Shown: positions 41,937-53,732, counted from the first letter of the stretch. The stretch is DNA of 64,000 bases from Pseudonocardia benzenivorans CB1190 (GCF_000196675.2 NC_015312.1:3596001-3660000); one strand, 5' to 3'. The notes: generated from the sequence alone by a model not told the origin. Numbers and translations are program-made.

Positions 41937-42989
41937 GTGGCCCGTCCCTCCCTGCTCGACCGTCTCCCCGTGACCCCGCCCGCGCTGATGCGTCGGCTCG
42001 CGATCGCCGCCGTCGTCGCGCAGATCGGTATCGCGGTCACCGGGTCGGTCGTGCGGGTGACGGGGTCGGGGCTGGGCTGCCCGACGTGGCCGCAGTGCTT
42101 CCCCGGCAGCCTCGTGCCCGTCGCGCACCCCGAGACGCTGCCGCTGCACCAGTGGGTCGAGTTCGGCAACCGGATCCTGGCGATCGTGCTGGTCGTCGTG
42201 TCGGCCGCGTGCTTCCTCGCCGCGCTCGGCGCCCGGCCGCGGCGCCGCCGGCTCCTCTGGCTGGCCGCCGCGATGCCGCTGGGCGTCGTCGCGCAGGCCG
42301 TCATCGGCGGGCTGACGGTGCTGGCCGGGCTCGTCTGGTGGAGCGTGATGCCCCACTTCCTCGCCTCGATCGTGCTGGTCTGGCTCGCGGTGGAACTGGT
42401 CGCGGAGGCCCGCGACCGTGCCCCGACGCGGCCCGTGGTGCCGCGGGCGGTGCGCGCGCTGGTGATCGTGTCCACGGTCGCGCTCGGCGCGCTGCTCGTC
42501 GCCGGGACGCTCGTCACCGCGGCCGGGCCGCACGCGGGCGACGCCGCCACCCCACGGCTGGGCATCGGCGTCCCGGCGCTCGCCCAGCTGCACGCCGACC
42601 TGCTGTTCGGCTACCTGGGGCTGGTCGTCGGCCTCGGCTTCGCGCTGTGGGCCACGGGGGCCACCCCGCGGCTGCGCCGCCGCTACGGGGTCCTGGTCCT
42701 GGTCGTGCTGCTGCAGGGCGCGCTCGGCGGGATCCAGTACGCCCTGGGGGTGCCCGAGGCACTCGTCTCGCTGCACGTGCTGGGTGCCGCGCTCGTGACC
42801 GCCGCCGCGGCGGCCGTGTGGACGGCCACCCGCACCCCGGTGGCGGCCGCGCCCGACGCCGCGCCCGACGCCGCGCCCGGAACGCGCGCGGCCGACCCCG
42901 CCGGGGCCCCGACCGGTGCCGGAACCGCCGACGCGGCGTCGGCGTCCCGCCCGCTGGCCGACGCCGCGACCGGCCGCGACGAGCCCTGA
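41937..42989 (+). CDS. ctaA: Heme A synthase
   Basis: A 350-residue COX15/CtaA membrane enzyme that oxidises the C8 methyl of heme O to make heme A for aa3-type oxidases. The four heme-ligand histidines are visible in HQWVEFGNRILAIVL, WWSVMPHFLASIVL, LAQLHADLLFGYLG and LVSLHVLGAALVTA. The extracytoplasmic Cys pair is in GLGCPTWPQCFPG. Eight TM segments are expected. The final 50 residues are an Ala/Pro/Asp-rich tail. GTG start at 41937. With ctaB at 44.1-45.1 kb, heme O and heme A synthesis flank qor. Confidence 0.94.
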   Translation: MARPSLLDRLPVTPPALMRRLAIAAVVAQIGIAVTGSVVRVTGSGLGCPTWPQCFPGSLVPVAHPETLPLHQWVEFGNRILAIVLVVVSAACFLAALGARPRRRRLLWLAAAMPLGVVAQAVIGGLTVLAGLVWWSVMPHFLASIVLVWLAVELVAEARDRAPTRPVVPRAVRALVIVSTVALGALLVAGTLVTAAGPHAGDAATPRLGIGVPALAQLHADLLFGYLGLVVGLGFALWATGATPRLRRRYGVLVLVVLLQGALGGIQYALGVPEALVSLHVLGAALVTAAAAAVWTATRTPVAAAPDAAPDAAPGTRAADPAGAPTGAGTADAASASRPLADAATGRDEP

Positions 42990-42993
42990 CCGA

Positions 42994-43033
42994 CCGTCCG
43001 TGGCGCCACGGCCGTGGGCCGTGGCGCGGACGG
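42994..43033 (+). terminator. Hairpin after ctaA
   Basis: CCGTCCG...GCGCCACGG (42994-43011) pairs with CCGTGGCGCGGACGG (43019-43033) with a 3-base bulge. It is a likely terminator or attenuator between ctaA and qor. Confidence 0.55.
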
Positions 43034-43105
43034 GCATGATCGGCGGCACGACCCCGGCACGACCCGGACACGACGCCGTGCCGTCCTTTCCCCAGGAGGC
43101 GACAG

Positions 43106-44077
43106 ATGCGGGCAGTTCAGGTGAGCGAGCACGGCGGCCCGGAGGTGCTCGCGCTCGTCGACGTCCCCGAGCCCGAACCCGGCCCCGGTGAGCTGCTCGT
43201 CGACGTGAGCGCCGCGGGCGTCAACTTCATCGACACCTACCAGCGCAGCGGGCTCTACCCGATGGAGCTGCCCTATGTCGCCGGGATGGAGGGCGCCGGC
43301 CGGGTCCGCGCCGTCGGCGCCGGCACCGCCGGCTTCGGCGTCGGCGACCGGGTGGCCTGGACCGAGCAGCTCGGCAGCTATGCCGAGGCGGTCGTCGTCC
43401 CCGCGGACAAGGTGGTCGCGGTCCCCGACGCCGTCTCCGACGACCACGCGGTCGGCGCGCTGCTGCAGGGCATGACCGCGCACTTCCTGGTCCACGACAC
43501 CTTCCCGGTCTCCCCCGGCGACACCGTGCTCGTCACCGCCGCGGCCGGCGGGGTGGGCCTGTTGCTGACCCAGATGGCCACCGCGCGGGGCGCCCGCGTC
43601 ATCGGGACCGTGTCGACGGCGGAGAAGGAGGAGCTGGCCCGCGAGGCCGGCGCCGCCGAGGTGATCCGCTACACCGAGGTCGACGACCTGGCAGCGGCCG
43701 TCCGCGCGGCCACCGACGGGGAGGGCGTGGCGGCGGCGTTCGACAGCGTCGGCGCGACGACCTTCGACTCCAGCCTCGCGAGCCTGCGCCGGCGCGGGAT
43801 GCTCGTGCTGTACGGGGCGGCGAGCGGGCCGGTGCCGCCCGTCGACCCGCAGCGGCTCAACGCGCAGGGCTCGGTGTTCCTCACCCGTCCCAAGCTGTTC
43901 GACCACATCGTCGGTACGGAGGCGCTGCGCGCCCGGGCCGCCGCCGTCTACGCCCAGGTGGCCGACGGGACACTGGCGGTGCGCATCGGGCACCGGTACG
44001 CGCTGGCCGAGGCGGCGACGGCGCACACGGACCTGGAGAGCAGGCGGACGACGGGCAAGCTGCTGCTCATGCCCTGA
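43106..44077 (+). CDS. qor: NADPH:quinone reductase, zeta-crystallin type
   Basis: A 323-residue medium-chain reductase without structural zinc. MRAVQVSEHGGPEVLALVDV is the typical QOR N-terminus; NFIDTYQRSGLYPMELPYV and PDAVSDDHAVGALLQGMTAH follow; the NADPH-binding motif is VLVTAAAGGVGLLLTQMATA (GxGxxG variant AxxGGVG). The gene lies between ctaA and ctaB, the place of Rv1454c (qor). One-electron quinone reduction or detoxification is the family role; the physiological substrate is unknown. ATG start with AGGAGG nearby. Confidence 0.93.
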   Translation: MRAVQVSEHGGPEVLALVDVPEPEPGPGELLVDVSAAGVNFIDTYQRSGLYPMELPYVAGMEGAGRVRAVGAGTAGFGVGDRVAWTEQLGSYAEAVVVPADKVVAVPDAVSDDHAVGALLQGMTAHFLVHDTFPVSPGDTVLVTAAAGGVGLLLTQMATARGARVIGTVSTAEKEELAREAGAAEVIRYTEVDDLAAAVRAATDGEGVAAAFDSVGATTFDSSLASLRRRGMLVLYGAASGPVPPVDPQRLNAQGSVFLTRPKLFDHIVGTEALRARAAAVYAQVADGTLAVRIGHRYALAEAATAHTDLESRRTTGKLLLMP

Positions 44078-44102
44078 CCCGGGCGGGGGTCTCCGCGACG
44101 AC

Positions 44103-44126
44103 GGCCGCCGGCGCGCGCCGGCGGCC
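44103..44126. terminator. Bidirectional terminator between qor and ctaB
   Basis: A perfect 24-bp palindrome (left half GGCCGCCGGCGC) in the 68-bp convergent spacer, so it can stop transcription from both sides. Confidence 0.7.
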
Positions 44127-44145
44127 CCACGTCAGGAGCCGGACG

Positions 44146-45123
44146 TCAGAACGGCCAGCCGAACGTCGGGAGCCCGACGGCGGCGTCGACGGCGATCGCC
44201 GCGAACAGCACGCACAGGTAGATGTTCGACAGGTGGAACAGCTTCATCGGCGTGACGTCGCGGCCGGCCTTGACCGCCACGTGCATCCGGACGCTCTTGA
44301 AGACGAACCAGCCGCCGCCCAGCACCGCCACGGCCGCGTAGATCCACGACGTCACGGGCAGCAGCAGCAGCGTCCACAGCGCCATCACGACGGCGTAGCC
44401 GACGATGCGCACCGAGACCTGGTCGGGCCGCGCGACGACCGGCAGCATCGGCACCCCGGCCGCCGCGTAGTCGTCGCGGTAGCGCATCGCGAGCGCCCAG
44501 AAGTGCGGCGGGGTCCAGAAGAAGATCACACCGAACATCACCAGCGCCGGCCAGCCGACCGTGCCGGTGACCGCCGCCCAGCCGATGACGACGGGCATGC
44601 ATCCCGCGGCGCCGCCCCAGACGATGTTCTGCGCGGTCCGCCGCTTGAGCAGCAGCGTGTAGACGAGGACGTAGAACGCGATGGCCGCGGCCGACAGCGC
44701 CGCCGCCAGCCAGTTCGTGGTGAGCGCGAGCCACGCGGAGCTGACCGCGCCCAGCACCAGCCCGAAGATCAGCGCGTTGCGCGGCGGGACGACGCCCTTG
44801 GCCAGCGGCCGCCGCGAGGTGCGCTTCATCTTGGCGTCGATGTCGGCGTCGACGACGCAGTTCAGCGCGTGTGCGCTGGCGGCGGCCATCGCGCCGCCCA
44901 CGAGCGTCGCCAGGATCAGCCAGACCGACGGCACCCCGCGCTGGGCCAGGAACATCGCCGGCACCGTGACCACGAGCAACTGTTCGATGATGCGCGTCTT
45001 GGTCAGCGCGAGGTAGGAGTCGACGACCTCGCGCGCCCGCTGCACGCGGGTCGTGCCGCGGCCGCGCCGCACGCCCGCGGTCGGCGTGCTCGCCGGGTCC
45101 GCCGGGGTCGCCGGGGCGCTCAC
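44146..45123 (-). CDS. ctaB: Protoheme IX farnesyltransferase (heme O synthase)
   Basis: A 325-residue UbiA-family prenyltransferase. It attaches farnesyl to heme B to give heme O. The two acidic motifs are present: NCVVDADIDAKMKRTSRRPL and YRDDYAAAGVPMLPVV. About nine TM segments follow a Pro/Arg-rich N-terminus. KTRIIEQLLVVTVPAM is typical of actinobacterial CtaB. ATG start at 45123. It is divergent from tkt, as in mycobacteria, across a 333-bp spacer. Confidence 0.95.
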   Translation of the reverse strand: MSAPATPADPASTPTAGVRRGRGTTRVQRAREVVDSYLALTKTRIIEQLLVVTVPAMFLAQRGVPSVWLILATLVGGAMAAASAHALNCVVDADIDAKMKRTSRRPLAKGVVPPRNALIFGLVLGAVSSAWLALTTNWLAAALSAAAIAFYVLVYTLLLKRRTAQNIVWGGAAGCMPVVIGWAAVTGTVGWPALVMFGVIFFWTPPHFWALAMRYRDDYAAAGVPMLPVVARPDQVSVRIVGYAVVMALWTLLLLPVTSWIYAAVAVLGGGWFVFKSVRMHVAVKAGRDVTPMKLFHLSNIYLCVLFAAIAVDAAVGLPTFGWPF

Positions 45124-45456
45124 CAGTTGGTACCTCGCTCGGTGTGGTGGGAAGGACCGGGGCAGGTCCGTCGGCAGTTCTACAGCGCGTCGATGGTAAC
45201 CGGACGCATGACGGGCCGGGCCGTGGGGTAGACCGCAGACCGGTGCCGCTCCCGGCGCAGGTGACCGGCGCTACGGCGGCCGCCCGCGCCCCTCCGTGGC
45301 GATCTCCACGGGGTGTTCGCGACGACGCGCCGTCCGTCACCGTCGCGACACCACTCGGACACGTACGAGGGGTGGTCACCGTGACTAGGCTTGACCGCGA
45401 CCCGGACCCGCGACCACGCGGGATCCGCACATCGAGACGACCCCAGGAGCGCACCT
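45124..45456. other. ctaB-tkt divergent spacer
   Basis: 333 bp without a gene. An imperfect inverted repeat (ACCACTCG at 45350-45357, CGAG-GG-GTGGT by 45376) is followed by TAGGCT at 45386-45391, a plausible -10 hexamer for tkt. Both promoters must lie here; I see no further structure. Confidence 0.4.
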
Positions 45457-47544
<2,088 letters not shown>

Positions 47545-47581
47545 CGGGCCCCGTGCCGGGACACGAGCAGAGGAGATCTTC

Positions 47582-48694
47582 ATGAGCACCCACGAGCGGC
47601 TCGCCGGCCTCAGTGCCGCGGGCGTGTCCATCTGGCTCGACGACCTGTCCCGCGAGCGGCTGCGCAGCGGCAACCTGCGCGAGCTCATCGAGGACTGGAA
47701 CGTCGTCGGCGTCACGACGAACCCGACGATCTTCGCCGGGGCCCTGGCCCACGGCGAGGCCTACGACGAGCAGGTCCGCGAGCTGGCGGCCCGCGGCGCG
47801 TCGGTCGCCGACGCCGTGCGCGAGATCACCGTCGCCGACGTGCAGCAGGCCTGCGACCTGTTCAGCGGCACCTGGGAGGCCACGGGCGGCGTCGACGGCC
47901 GGGTCTCGCTCGAGGTCGACCCGACGCTGGCCCGCGACACCGACGCCACCGTCGCCGAGGCCCTGGACCTGTGGAAGGCGGTCGACCGGCCCAACCTGCT
48001 GGTCAAGATCCCGGCCACCGAACAGGGCCTGCCCGCGATCACCCGCGCGCTGTCGGAGGGGGTCAGCGTCAACGTCACGCTGATCTTCTCCGTGGAGCGC
48101 TACCGGGCCGTCATGGAGGCCTACCTCAGCGGCCTCGAGCAGGCCGCGGCGAACGGGCACCCGCTCGCGTCGATCCGGTCGGTCGCGTCGTTCTTCGTGT
48201 CCCGGGTCGACACCGAGATCGACAAGCGGCTCGACGCGATCGGCACCGACGAGGCGAAGGCCCTGCGCGGCAAGGCGGGCGTGGCCAACTCGCGGCTGGC
48301 CTACGCCGCGTTCCAGGAGGTCTTCACCGGTGCACGGTGGGAGGCACTGAAGGCCCAGGGCGCCCACGTGCAGCGGCCGCTGTGGGCCTCGACGGGGGTC
48401 AAGAACCCCGACTACCCCGACACCCTCTACGTCTCCGAGCTGGTCGTGGCCGACACCGTCAACACGATGCCGGAGAAGACCCTCAAGGCATTCGCCGACC
48501 ACGGCGTGATCGAGGGCGACAAGGTCACCGGCACCGGCCCCCAGGCGCAGCAGGTGTTCGACGACCTGGAGCGCGTCGGCGTCGACCTGACCGACGTCTT
48601 CCTCGTCCTCGAGAACGAGGGCGTCGAGAAGTTCGACAAGTCCTGGGACGAGCTGGCCGCGACCGTGCAGCAGCAGCTGGACGCCTCCCGCTGA
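47582..48694 (+). CDS. tal: Transaldolase
   Basis: A 370-residue transaldolase that exchanges dihydroxyacetone units between sedoheptulose-7-P and glyceraldehyde-3-[20 protein letters not shown] and [15 protein letters not shown] are N-terminal; the Schiff-base Lys is in [33 protein letters not shown] and [20 protein letters not shown] are family motifs of the long actinobacterial form. ATG start 37 bp after tkt with GGAG upstream; 7 bp before the PGI-like gene. Confidence 0.96.
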   Translation: MSTHERLAGLSAAGVSIWLDDLSRERLRSGNLRELIEDWNVVGVTTNPTIFAGALAHGEAYDEQVRELAARGASVADAVREITVADVQQACDLFSGTWEATGGVDGRVSLEVDPTLARDTDATVAEALDLWKAVDRPNLLVKIPATEQGLPAITRALSEGVSVNVTLIFSVERYRAVMEAYLSGLEQAAANGHPLASIRSVASFFVSRVDTEIDKRLDAIGTDEAKALRGKAGVANSRLAYAAFQEVFTGARWEALKAQGAHVQRPLWASTGVKNPDYPDTLYVSELVVADTVNTMPEKTLKAFADHGVIEGDKVTGTGPQAQQVFDDLERVGVDLTDVFLVLENEGVEKFDKSWDELAATVQQQLDASR

Positions 48695-48701
48695 CCGGGC
48701 G

Positions 48702-50213
48702 ATGGCACTCCTCGACCCCGCCGACGGACCGCTCGCCGCCGACGCCGCGCTCGTCGCGGCGCGGCTGGCCGGTGAGACCGTCGCGTCACGGATCGGGGAC
48801 GGTGACCCGAGCGTGTGGGGGCGCGCCGCCACCGACGCGCTCGGCTGGGCCGCCCTGCCGCGGACGTCCCGGCCGCTGCTCGGGCAGGTGGCGGGGCTGC
48901 GTGAGCGGTTCCGGGTCGACGGGGCTCGTCGCGTGGTGCTCGTCACCGCGCCCGGGCTCGCGCACGGCGCCGACCTGCTCGCGCGGGCCGCGGGTGCGCC
49001 GCTGACGGTCCTCGACTCGGCCGATCCGGGCGCGGTCGCCGACGCGCTGGCCGGGGACATGGCGACGACCGTGCTGGTCGTCGTCGACCCGATGGGCGAT
49101 CCGGACGGCCCCGCGGCGGCGGTGGCCCGGGTGCTGGCCGACGCGATCCGCGAGGAGGGCGTCGAGCCCGCGGGGCGCACCGTCGCCGTCACCGAGCCGG
49201 GGTCTCCGCTCGACGGCCCGGCCCGCGCGGCCGGGGCCACCGTCGTGACGTGCGAGCGCGACGTCCCGGCCCGCTTCGGCACCCTCGGCGCCGCGGGGCT
49301 GGTCGCCGCCGGGCTCGCGGGCGCCGACCTCGAGGAGATCCTCGCCGACGCGGCCGGCGCCGTGGACGCCGTCGTCGCGGACGCGGCCGAGAACCCCGCG
49401 CTGGAGCTTGCCGGCCTGCTGACGGCAGGGTCCGGCCCCCTGCGCATCGCGGCCGGCACCGGGCCGGACGGGCTGGCCGGGTGGGTCGAGCACCTCGTCG
49501 GCGGGTCGACCGGCGGGCTCGGACCGTTGCCGCTGGTCGGCGACCCGTGGCCCGGTGCGGGCGGCAGCGGGCGGGTGCTGTCCCTGCAGCGCGACGAGAC
49601 GTTCTTCGCCACCCGCGGCGGCGTCGGCGCGCAGGTCGCGCTCTGGCAGCACGCCGTCGCCGTCGCGGCCCGGGTGCTGGGCGCCGACCCGTTCGCGGGC
49701 GGGATCGCCCCGGCCCTGGCCGAGGGCACCCCGGCGGCGCTGCCGTGCGTCGGGGTCGACGGGGACGTCGAGATCAGGGCGGCGGGCGACTGGCTGCCCG
49801 ACGGCACCACCAGCGTGGCCGACGCGCTGCGGGCCCTCGCGGCCCGCGCCGAGGGCACGCTCGCCGTCGAGGCCTGGCTCGACCCGGTGGACGACGCCTC
49901 GGCCGCCGTGCTGCGCCCCGAGCTGGCCCGTCGGACCGGGCTGCTCACCACGTTCGGCTGGGCACCCCGGGGGCACGACGGGCTGGGCCGCCACCATCGC
50001 GACGCGCCGGGCGCCGCGTTCTGCGTCGTCACCGGCGAGAGCGAGCATGATCGTGCGGTGCCGGGCGGTGGGACCCTCGCCGACCTGGTCGCGGCCCAGG
50101 TCGGTGCCGACGCCGCCGACCTGGTCGCCCGCGGCCGACCGGTGCTCGGCCTGCACCTGCGCGACCGGCTCGGCGGGCTCGTCACGGTCGCGCGCGCCGT
50201 CGAACAGCTGTGA
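48702..50213 (+). CDS. Glucose-6-phosphate isomerase-like protein, probably without catalytic activity
   Basis: A 503-residue protein in the position of the pgi found in other actinobacterial tal-pgi-zwf clusters. Overall alignment to that family is visible (VTEPGSPLDGPARAAG; LGAAGLVAAGLAGADLEEIL; PEPARRTG-like region then TTFGWAPRGHDGLGRHH; RGRPVLGLHLRDRLGG). However, the sites that bind sugar phosphate are altered. The Ser/Thr loop (SKSGGTVET in active members, from memory) reads VVVDPMGDPDG. GGRYSALT reads VPARFGTLG. The catalytic Glu loop AESTGK reads VGGSTGG. The HSTGQLHKGG stretch reads GHDGLGRHHRDAP. It is probably a pseudoenzyme or an assembly partner for Zwf and OpcA. ATG start, 7 bp after tal. 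Confidence 0.8.
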   Translation: MALLDPADGPLAADAALVAARLAGETVASRIGDGDPSVWGRAATDALGWAALPRTSRPLLGQVAGLRERFRVDGARRVVLVTAPGLAHGADLLARAAGAPLTVLDSADPGAVADALAGDMATTVLVVVDPMGDPDGPAAAVARVLADAIREEGVEPAGRTVAVTEPGSPLDGPARAAGATVVTCERDVPARFGTLGAAGLVAAGLAGADLEEILADAAGAVDAVVADAAENPALELAGLLTAGSGPLRIAAGTGPDGLAGWVEHLVGGSTGGLGPLPLVGDPWPGAGGSGRVLSLQRDETFFATRGGVGAQVALWQHAVAVAARVLGADPFAGGIAPALAEGTPAALPCVGVDGDVEIRAAGDWLPDGTTSVADALRALAARAEGTLAVEAWLDPVDDASAAVLRPELARRTGLLTTFGWAPRGHDGLGRHHRDAPGAAFCVVTGESEHDRAVPGGGTLADLVAAQVGADAADLVARGRPVLGLHLRDRLGGLVTVARAVEQL

Positions 50214-50299
50214 GGATCATCGACGACCACACCGGCACCCGCCGCGACACCCATCCGGCCCCGGGCCGGCGAACCGCCTCGGATGCGAGGAGAACGGGG

Positions 50300-51868
50300 A
50301 TGACACCGATGCCGACGGGCAGAACCGCCGGTCAACTGGCGGACGGCTGGACCAACCCACTGCGCGACCCCCGCGACAAACGGCTCCCCCGCATCGCCGG
50401 CCCCTGCGGACTGGTGATCTTCGGTGTCACGGGCGACCTGTCCCGAAAGAAGCTCATGCCGGCGATCTACGACCTCGCCAACCGCGGGCTGCTGCCACCG
50501 GGCTTCGCACTCGTCGGGTTCGCGCGGCGCGACTGGGCCGCCGACGACTTCGGCGACGTCGTGCTCAAGGCGGTGCGCGAGCATGCCCGCACCCCGTTCC
50601 GGCAGGAGGTGTGGGACAAGCTCGCCGAGGGCTTCCGCTTCGTGCAGGGCAGCTTCGACGACGACCACGCGTTCGACCAGCTCGCCCGCACCCTGCACGA
50701 TCTCGACCGGGTCCGCGGCACCGGCGGCAACCACGCCTTCTACCTCTCGATCCCGCCCTCGGCGTTCCCCGTCGTCTGCAAGCAGCTGGCGCGCTCGGGG
50801 CTGTCGGCGCAGGACGGCGACCAGTGGCGCCGCGTCGTCATCGAGAAGCCGTTCGGGCACGACCTGGGCTCGGCGATCGAGCTCAACGAGATCGTCAACG
50901 AGGTGTTCCCCGAGGACTCGGTGTTCCGCATCGACCACTACCTCGGCAAGGAGACCGTCCAGAACGTCCTGGCGCTGCGCTTCGCCAACCAGCTGTTCGA
51001 GCCCATCTGGAACAGCCACTACGTCGACCACGTGCAGATCACCATGGCCGAGGACATCGGCCTCGGCGGGCGCGCCGGCTACTACGACGGCATCGGGGCC
51101 GCCCGCGACGTCATCCAGAACCACCTGCTGCAGCTGCTCGCGTTCACGGCGATGGAGGAGCCGGTCTCCTTCTCCTCCGACGAGCTGCGGGCCGAGAAGA
51201 TCAAGGTGCTCAACGCGACGCGCCTCGTCGGCCCGCTCGAGGAGACCACCGCGCGCGGCCAGTACACCGGCGGGTGGCAGGGCGGGGAGAAGGTCGTCGG
51301 GCTCAAGGAGGAGGAGGGCTACGACCCCGAGTCGCGCACCGAGACCTTCGCCGCGATCACCGTCGAGGTCGACACCCGCCGCTGGGCGGGCGTGCCGTTC
51401 TACCTGCGCACGGGCAAGCGGCTGGGTCGTCGCGTCACCGAGATCGCGGTGATCTTCAAGCGGGCCCCGCACCTGCCGTTCGACGCGACGATGACCGAGG
51501 AGCTCGGGCAGAACGCACTGGTCGTGCGGGTGCAGCCCGACGAGGGCGTCACGATGCGGTTCGGGTCCAAGGTGCCGGGCAGCCAGATGGAGGTCCGCGA
51601 CGTCACGATGGACTTCGGCTACGGCACCGCCTTCACCGAGGCCTCCCCCGAGGCGTACGAGCGGCTGATCCTCGACGTGCTGCTCGGCGAACCCTCGCTG
51701 TTCCCGGTGAACCAGGAGGTCGAGCGCTCCTGGCAGATCCTCGACCCCGTCCTCGAGGCGTGGGCCGCCCGCGAGGACGGCCCCGACCCGTACCCCGCCG
51801 GCAGCTGGGGCCCGGACTCCGCCAACCGCATGCTCGCCCGCACCGGACGCACCTGGCGGCGGCCGTGA
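50300..51868 (+). CDS. zwf: Glucose-6-phosphate 1-dehydrogenase
   Basis: A 522-residue enzyme that oxidises glucose-6-phosphate to 6-phosphogluconolactone with NADP+ (or F420-independent NAD(P)). The cofactor motif is IFGVTGDLSRKKLMPAIYDL. The substrate and catalytic motif RIDHYLGKETVQNVLALRFA is intact, as is IEKPFGHDLGSA. The ATG at 50300 has GAGGAGA 8 bp upstream; an earlier GTG at 50210 that overlaps the previous stop encodes non-conserved sequence. OpcA, its activator in actinobacteria, follows 28 bp later. Confidence 0.96.
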   Translation: MTPMPTGRTAGQLADGWTNPLRDPRDKRLPRIAGPCGLVIFGVTGDLSRKKLMPAIYDLANRGLLPPGFALVGFARRDWAADDFGDVVLKAVREHARTPFRQEVWDKLAEGFRFVQGSFDDDHAFDQLARTLHDLDRVRGTGGNHAFYLSIPPSAFPVVCKQLARSGLSAQDGDQWRRVVIEKPFGHDLGSAIELNEIVNEVFPEDSVFRIDHYLGKETVQNVLALRFANQLFEPIWNSHYVDHVQITMAEDIGLGGRAGYYDGIGAARDVIQNHLLQLLAFTAMEEPVSFSSDELRAEKIKVLNATRLVGPLEETTARGQYTGGWQGGEKVVGLKEEEGYDPESRTETFAAITVEVDTRRWAGVPFYLRTGKRLGRRVTEIAVIFKRAPHLPFDATMTEELGQNALVVRVQPDEGVTMRFGSKVPGSQMEVRDVTMDFGYGTAFTEASPEAYERLILDVLLGEPSLFPVNQEVERSWQILDPVLEAWAAREDGPDPYPAGSWGPDSANRMLARTGRTWRRP

Positions 51869-51896
51869 CCGTCCCACCCTCCACGAGGAGCCCGCG

Positions 51897-52850
51897 ATGA
51901 TCGTCGATCTGCCGTCGAGCACCACCTCGGCGGTCAACCGCAAGCTCGTCGAGCTCCGCGAGGCCGGCGGCGTCATGGCGCTCGGCCGGGTGCTGACCCT
52001 CGTCATCGTCACCGACGACGGCGGGTCCGCCGAGCAGGCCATCGAGGCCGCCAACGCCGCGAGCCGCGAGCACCCGTGCCGCGTCCTCGTCATCGCCCGC
52101 GGCTCCCGGCAGGCCGCGGCCCGCCTCGACGCCCAGATCCGCGTCGGCGGCGACGCGGGTGCGAGCGAGGTCGTCGTCCTGCGCGGCTACGGCCCGCTCG
52201 CCTCCGAGGACGCCGGCGCCGGCATGGTCGTGCCGCTGCTGCTGCCCGACGCGCCCGTCGTCGCCTGGTGGCCCGCCGACGCCCCGGCCGTCCCCTCCGA
52301 CGACCCGATCGGCAGGCTCGCCCAGCGTCGCATCACCGACGCGCTCTCGGCCCGCAACCCGACGAAGGCCTTCGAGCAGCGCCGGTCCGGGCACGTCGCC
52401 GGCGACAGCGACCTCACCTGGACCCGGCTCACGCACTGGCGTGCGCTGCTCGCGACGGCCCTCGACAACCCGCCGCACGAGCCCGTCACCGGTGCCGTCG
52501 TCGCCGGCGAGGCCGTGTCGCCCTCGACCGACCTGCTGGCCGGCTGGCTCGCCGTCCGGCTCGGGGTGAAGGTCAAGCGCTCACCCTCGACCGCGGGCGG
52601 CGGCGGGATGTCGTCGGTGCAGCTCGCACGCCGCTCCGGCAGTATCGAGCTGCTGCGGCCCGACGGTCGCACCGCGACGTTGCGCCAGCCCGGGCAGCCC
52701 GACCGGATGATCGTGCTCAGCCGCCGCGGGGTCCCCGACTGCCTGGCCGAGGAGCTGCGCAGGCTCGACCCCGACGAGATCTACGGCGAGGCGCTCGCCG
52801 GGATCGGGCTGGTCTCGCGGGGCCGCTCGCCCGTCAACCTCGTCCCCTGA
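51897..52850 (+). CDS. opcA: Glucose-6-phosphate dehydrogenase assembly/activator protein OpcA
   Basis: A 317-residue OpcA. MIVDLPSSTTSAVNRKLVEL, then RVLTLVIVTDDGGSAEQAIE, HPCRVLVIARGSRQAAARLD and LLLPDAPVVAWWPADAP are characteristic, and the C-terminus has SVQLARRSGSIELLRPDGRT. In corynebacteria and cyanobacteria OpcA binds and activates Zwf (in the latter redox-dependently). ATG start 28 bp after zwf and 48 bp before pgl, so the three are co-transcribed. Confidence 0.94.
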   Translation: MIVDLPSSTTSAVNRKLVELREAGGVMALGRVLTLVIVTDDGGSAEQAIEAANAASREHPCRVLVIARGSRQAAARLDAQIRVGGDAGASEVVVLRGYGPLASEDAGAGMVVPLLLPDAPVVAWWPADAPAVPSDDPIGRLAQRRITDALSARNPTKAFEQRRSGHVAGDSDLTWTRLTHWRALLATALDNPPHEPVTGAVVAGEAVSPSTDLLAGWLAVRLGVKVKRSPSTAGGGGMSSVQLARRSGSIELLRPDGRTATLRQPGQPDRMIVLSRRGVPDCLAEELRRLDPDEIYGEALAGIGLVSRGRSPVNLVP

Positions 52851-52898
52851 CCGTCCCCGCACCCCGTCCTCACCCGTCGCGCGCGAGAGGGAGTCCCC

Positions 52899-53681
52899 AT
52901 GGCGTCCGAACCGGACATCGTCGTCCACCGCAGTCCCGACGTGCTGGCCGCCGCGGTCGCGGCCCGCCTCGTGACCCGGCTGGTCGACCTGCAGTCCGCC
53001 GGCCGGGTGCCGCGGCTCGGGCTCACCGGCGGCGGGATCGGGATCGCGCTGCTCGAGCAGCTGCGCACCGGTCCGGCCCGCGACGCCGTCGACTGGTCAC
53101 AGGTGGAGTTCTTCTGGGGCGACGAGCGGTTCCTGCCCCGCGGGCACGCCGACCGCAACGAGACCCAGGCCCGCGAGGCGCTGCTCGACCACGTCGCCGT
53201 CGACCCGGCCAAGATCTTCGCCATGGGCGCCGACACCGGTACCGGGCCGGCGGGCGCCGAGGACGCCGCCCAGGCCTACGCCGACATGCTGGCGAGCCGG
53301 GCCGCCCCCGAGGACCACGGTCCGATGCCGACGCTCGACGTCCTGCTCCTGGGCATGGGTCCCGAGGGGCACACCGCGTCGATCTTCCCGCACTCCCCCG
53401 CCGTCTACGAGACCGAACGCACCGTCGTCGCGGTGCACAACTGTCCCAAGCCCCCACCCACCCGCGTCTCGCTGACGCTGCCCGCGATCCGCAGCGCGGA
53501 CCAGGTCTGGGTGGTGACGACGGGCGAGCCGAAGGCCGCCGCGGTCGCGATGGCCCTGACCGGTGCCGGGGAGGTCGCGATCCCGGTCGCCGGGGTCCGC
53601 GGCCGCAGCCGGACGCGGTGGCTGCTCGACCGGGCCGCCGCCTCGAAGCTGCCGCGCGACCTCGTCCCGCCGATCGCCTGA
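52899..53681 (+). CDS. pgl: 6-phosphogluconolactonase
   Basis: A 260-residue DevB/Pgl hydrolase that opens 6-phosphogluconolactone to 6-phosphogluconate, the product of Zwf. RLGLTGGGIGIALLEQL is the phosphate loop; VEFFWGDERFLPRGHADRNE and LLGMGPEGHTASIFPHSPAV carry the conserved Asp/Glu/His region. ATG start with GAGAGGGAG upstream. Last gene of the oxidative pentose-phosphate operon; a 17-bp tandem repeat region follows. Confidence 0.95.
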   Translation: MASEPDIVVHRSPDVLAAAVAARLVTRLVDLQSAGRVPRLGLTGGGIGIALLEQLRTGPARDAVDWSQVEFFWGDERFLPRGHADRNETQAREALLDHVAVDPAKIFAMGADTGTGPAGAEDAAQAYADMLASRAAPEDHGPMPTLDVLLLGMGPEGHTASIFPHSPAVYETERTVVAVHNCPKPPPTRVSLTLPAIRSADQVWVVTTGEPKAAAVAMALTGAGEVAIPVAGVRGRSRTRWLLDRAAASKLPRDLVPPIA

Positions 53682-53732
53682 CGGTCCGGCGAGCGCGGTG
53701 TTCCCATGTGACGGGTTTTGTGGTCGTGACCG

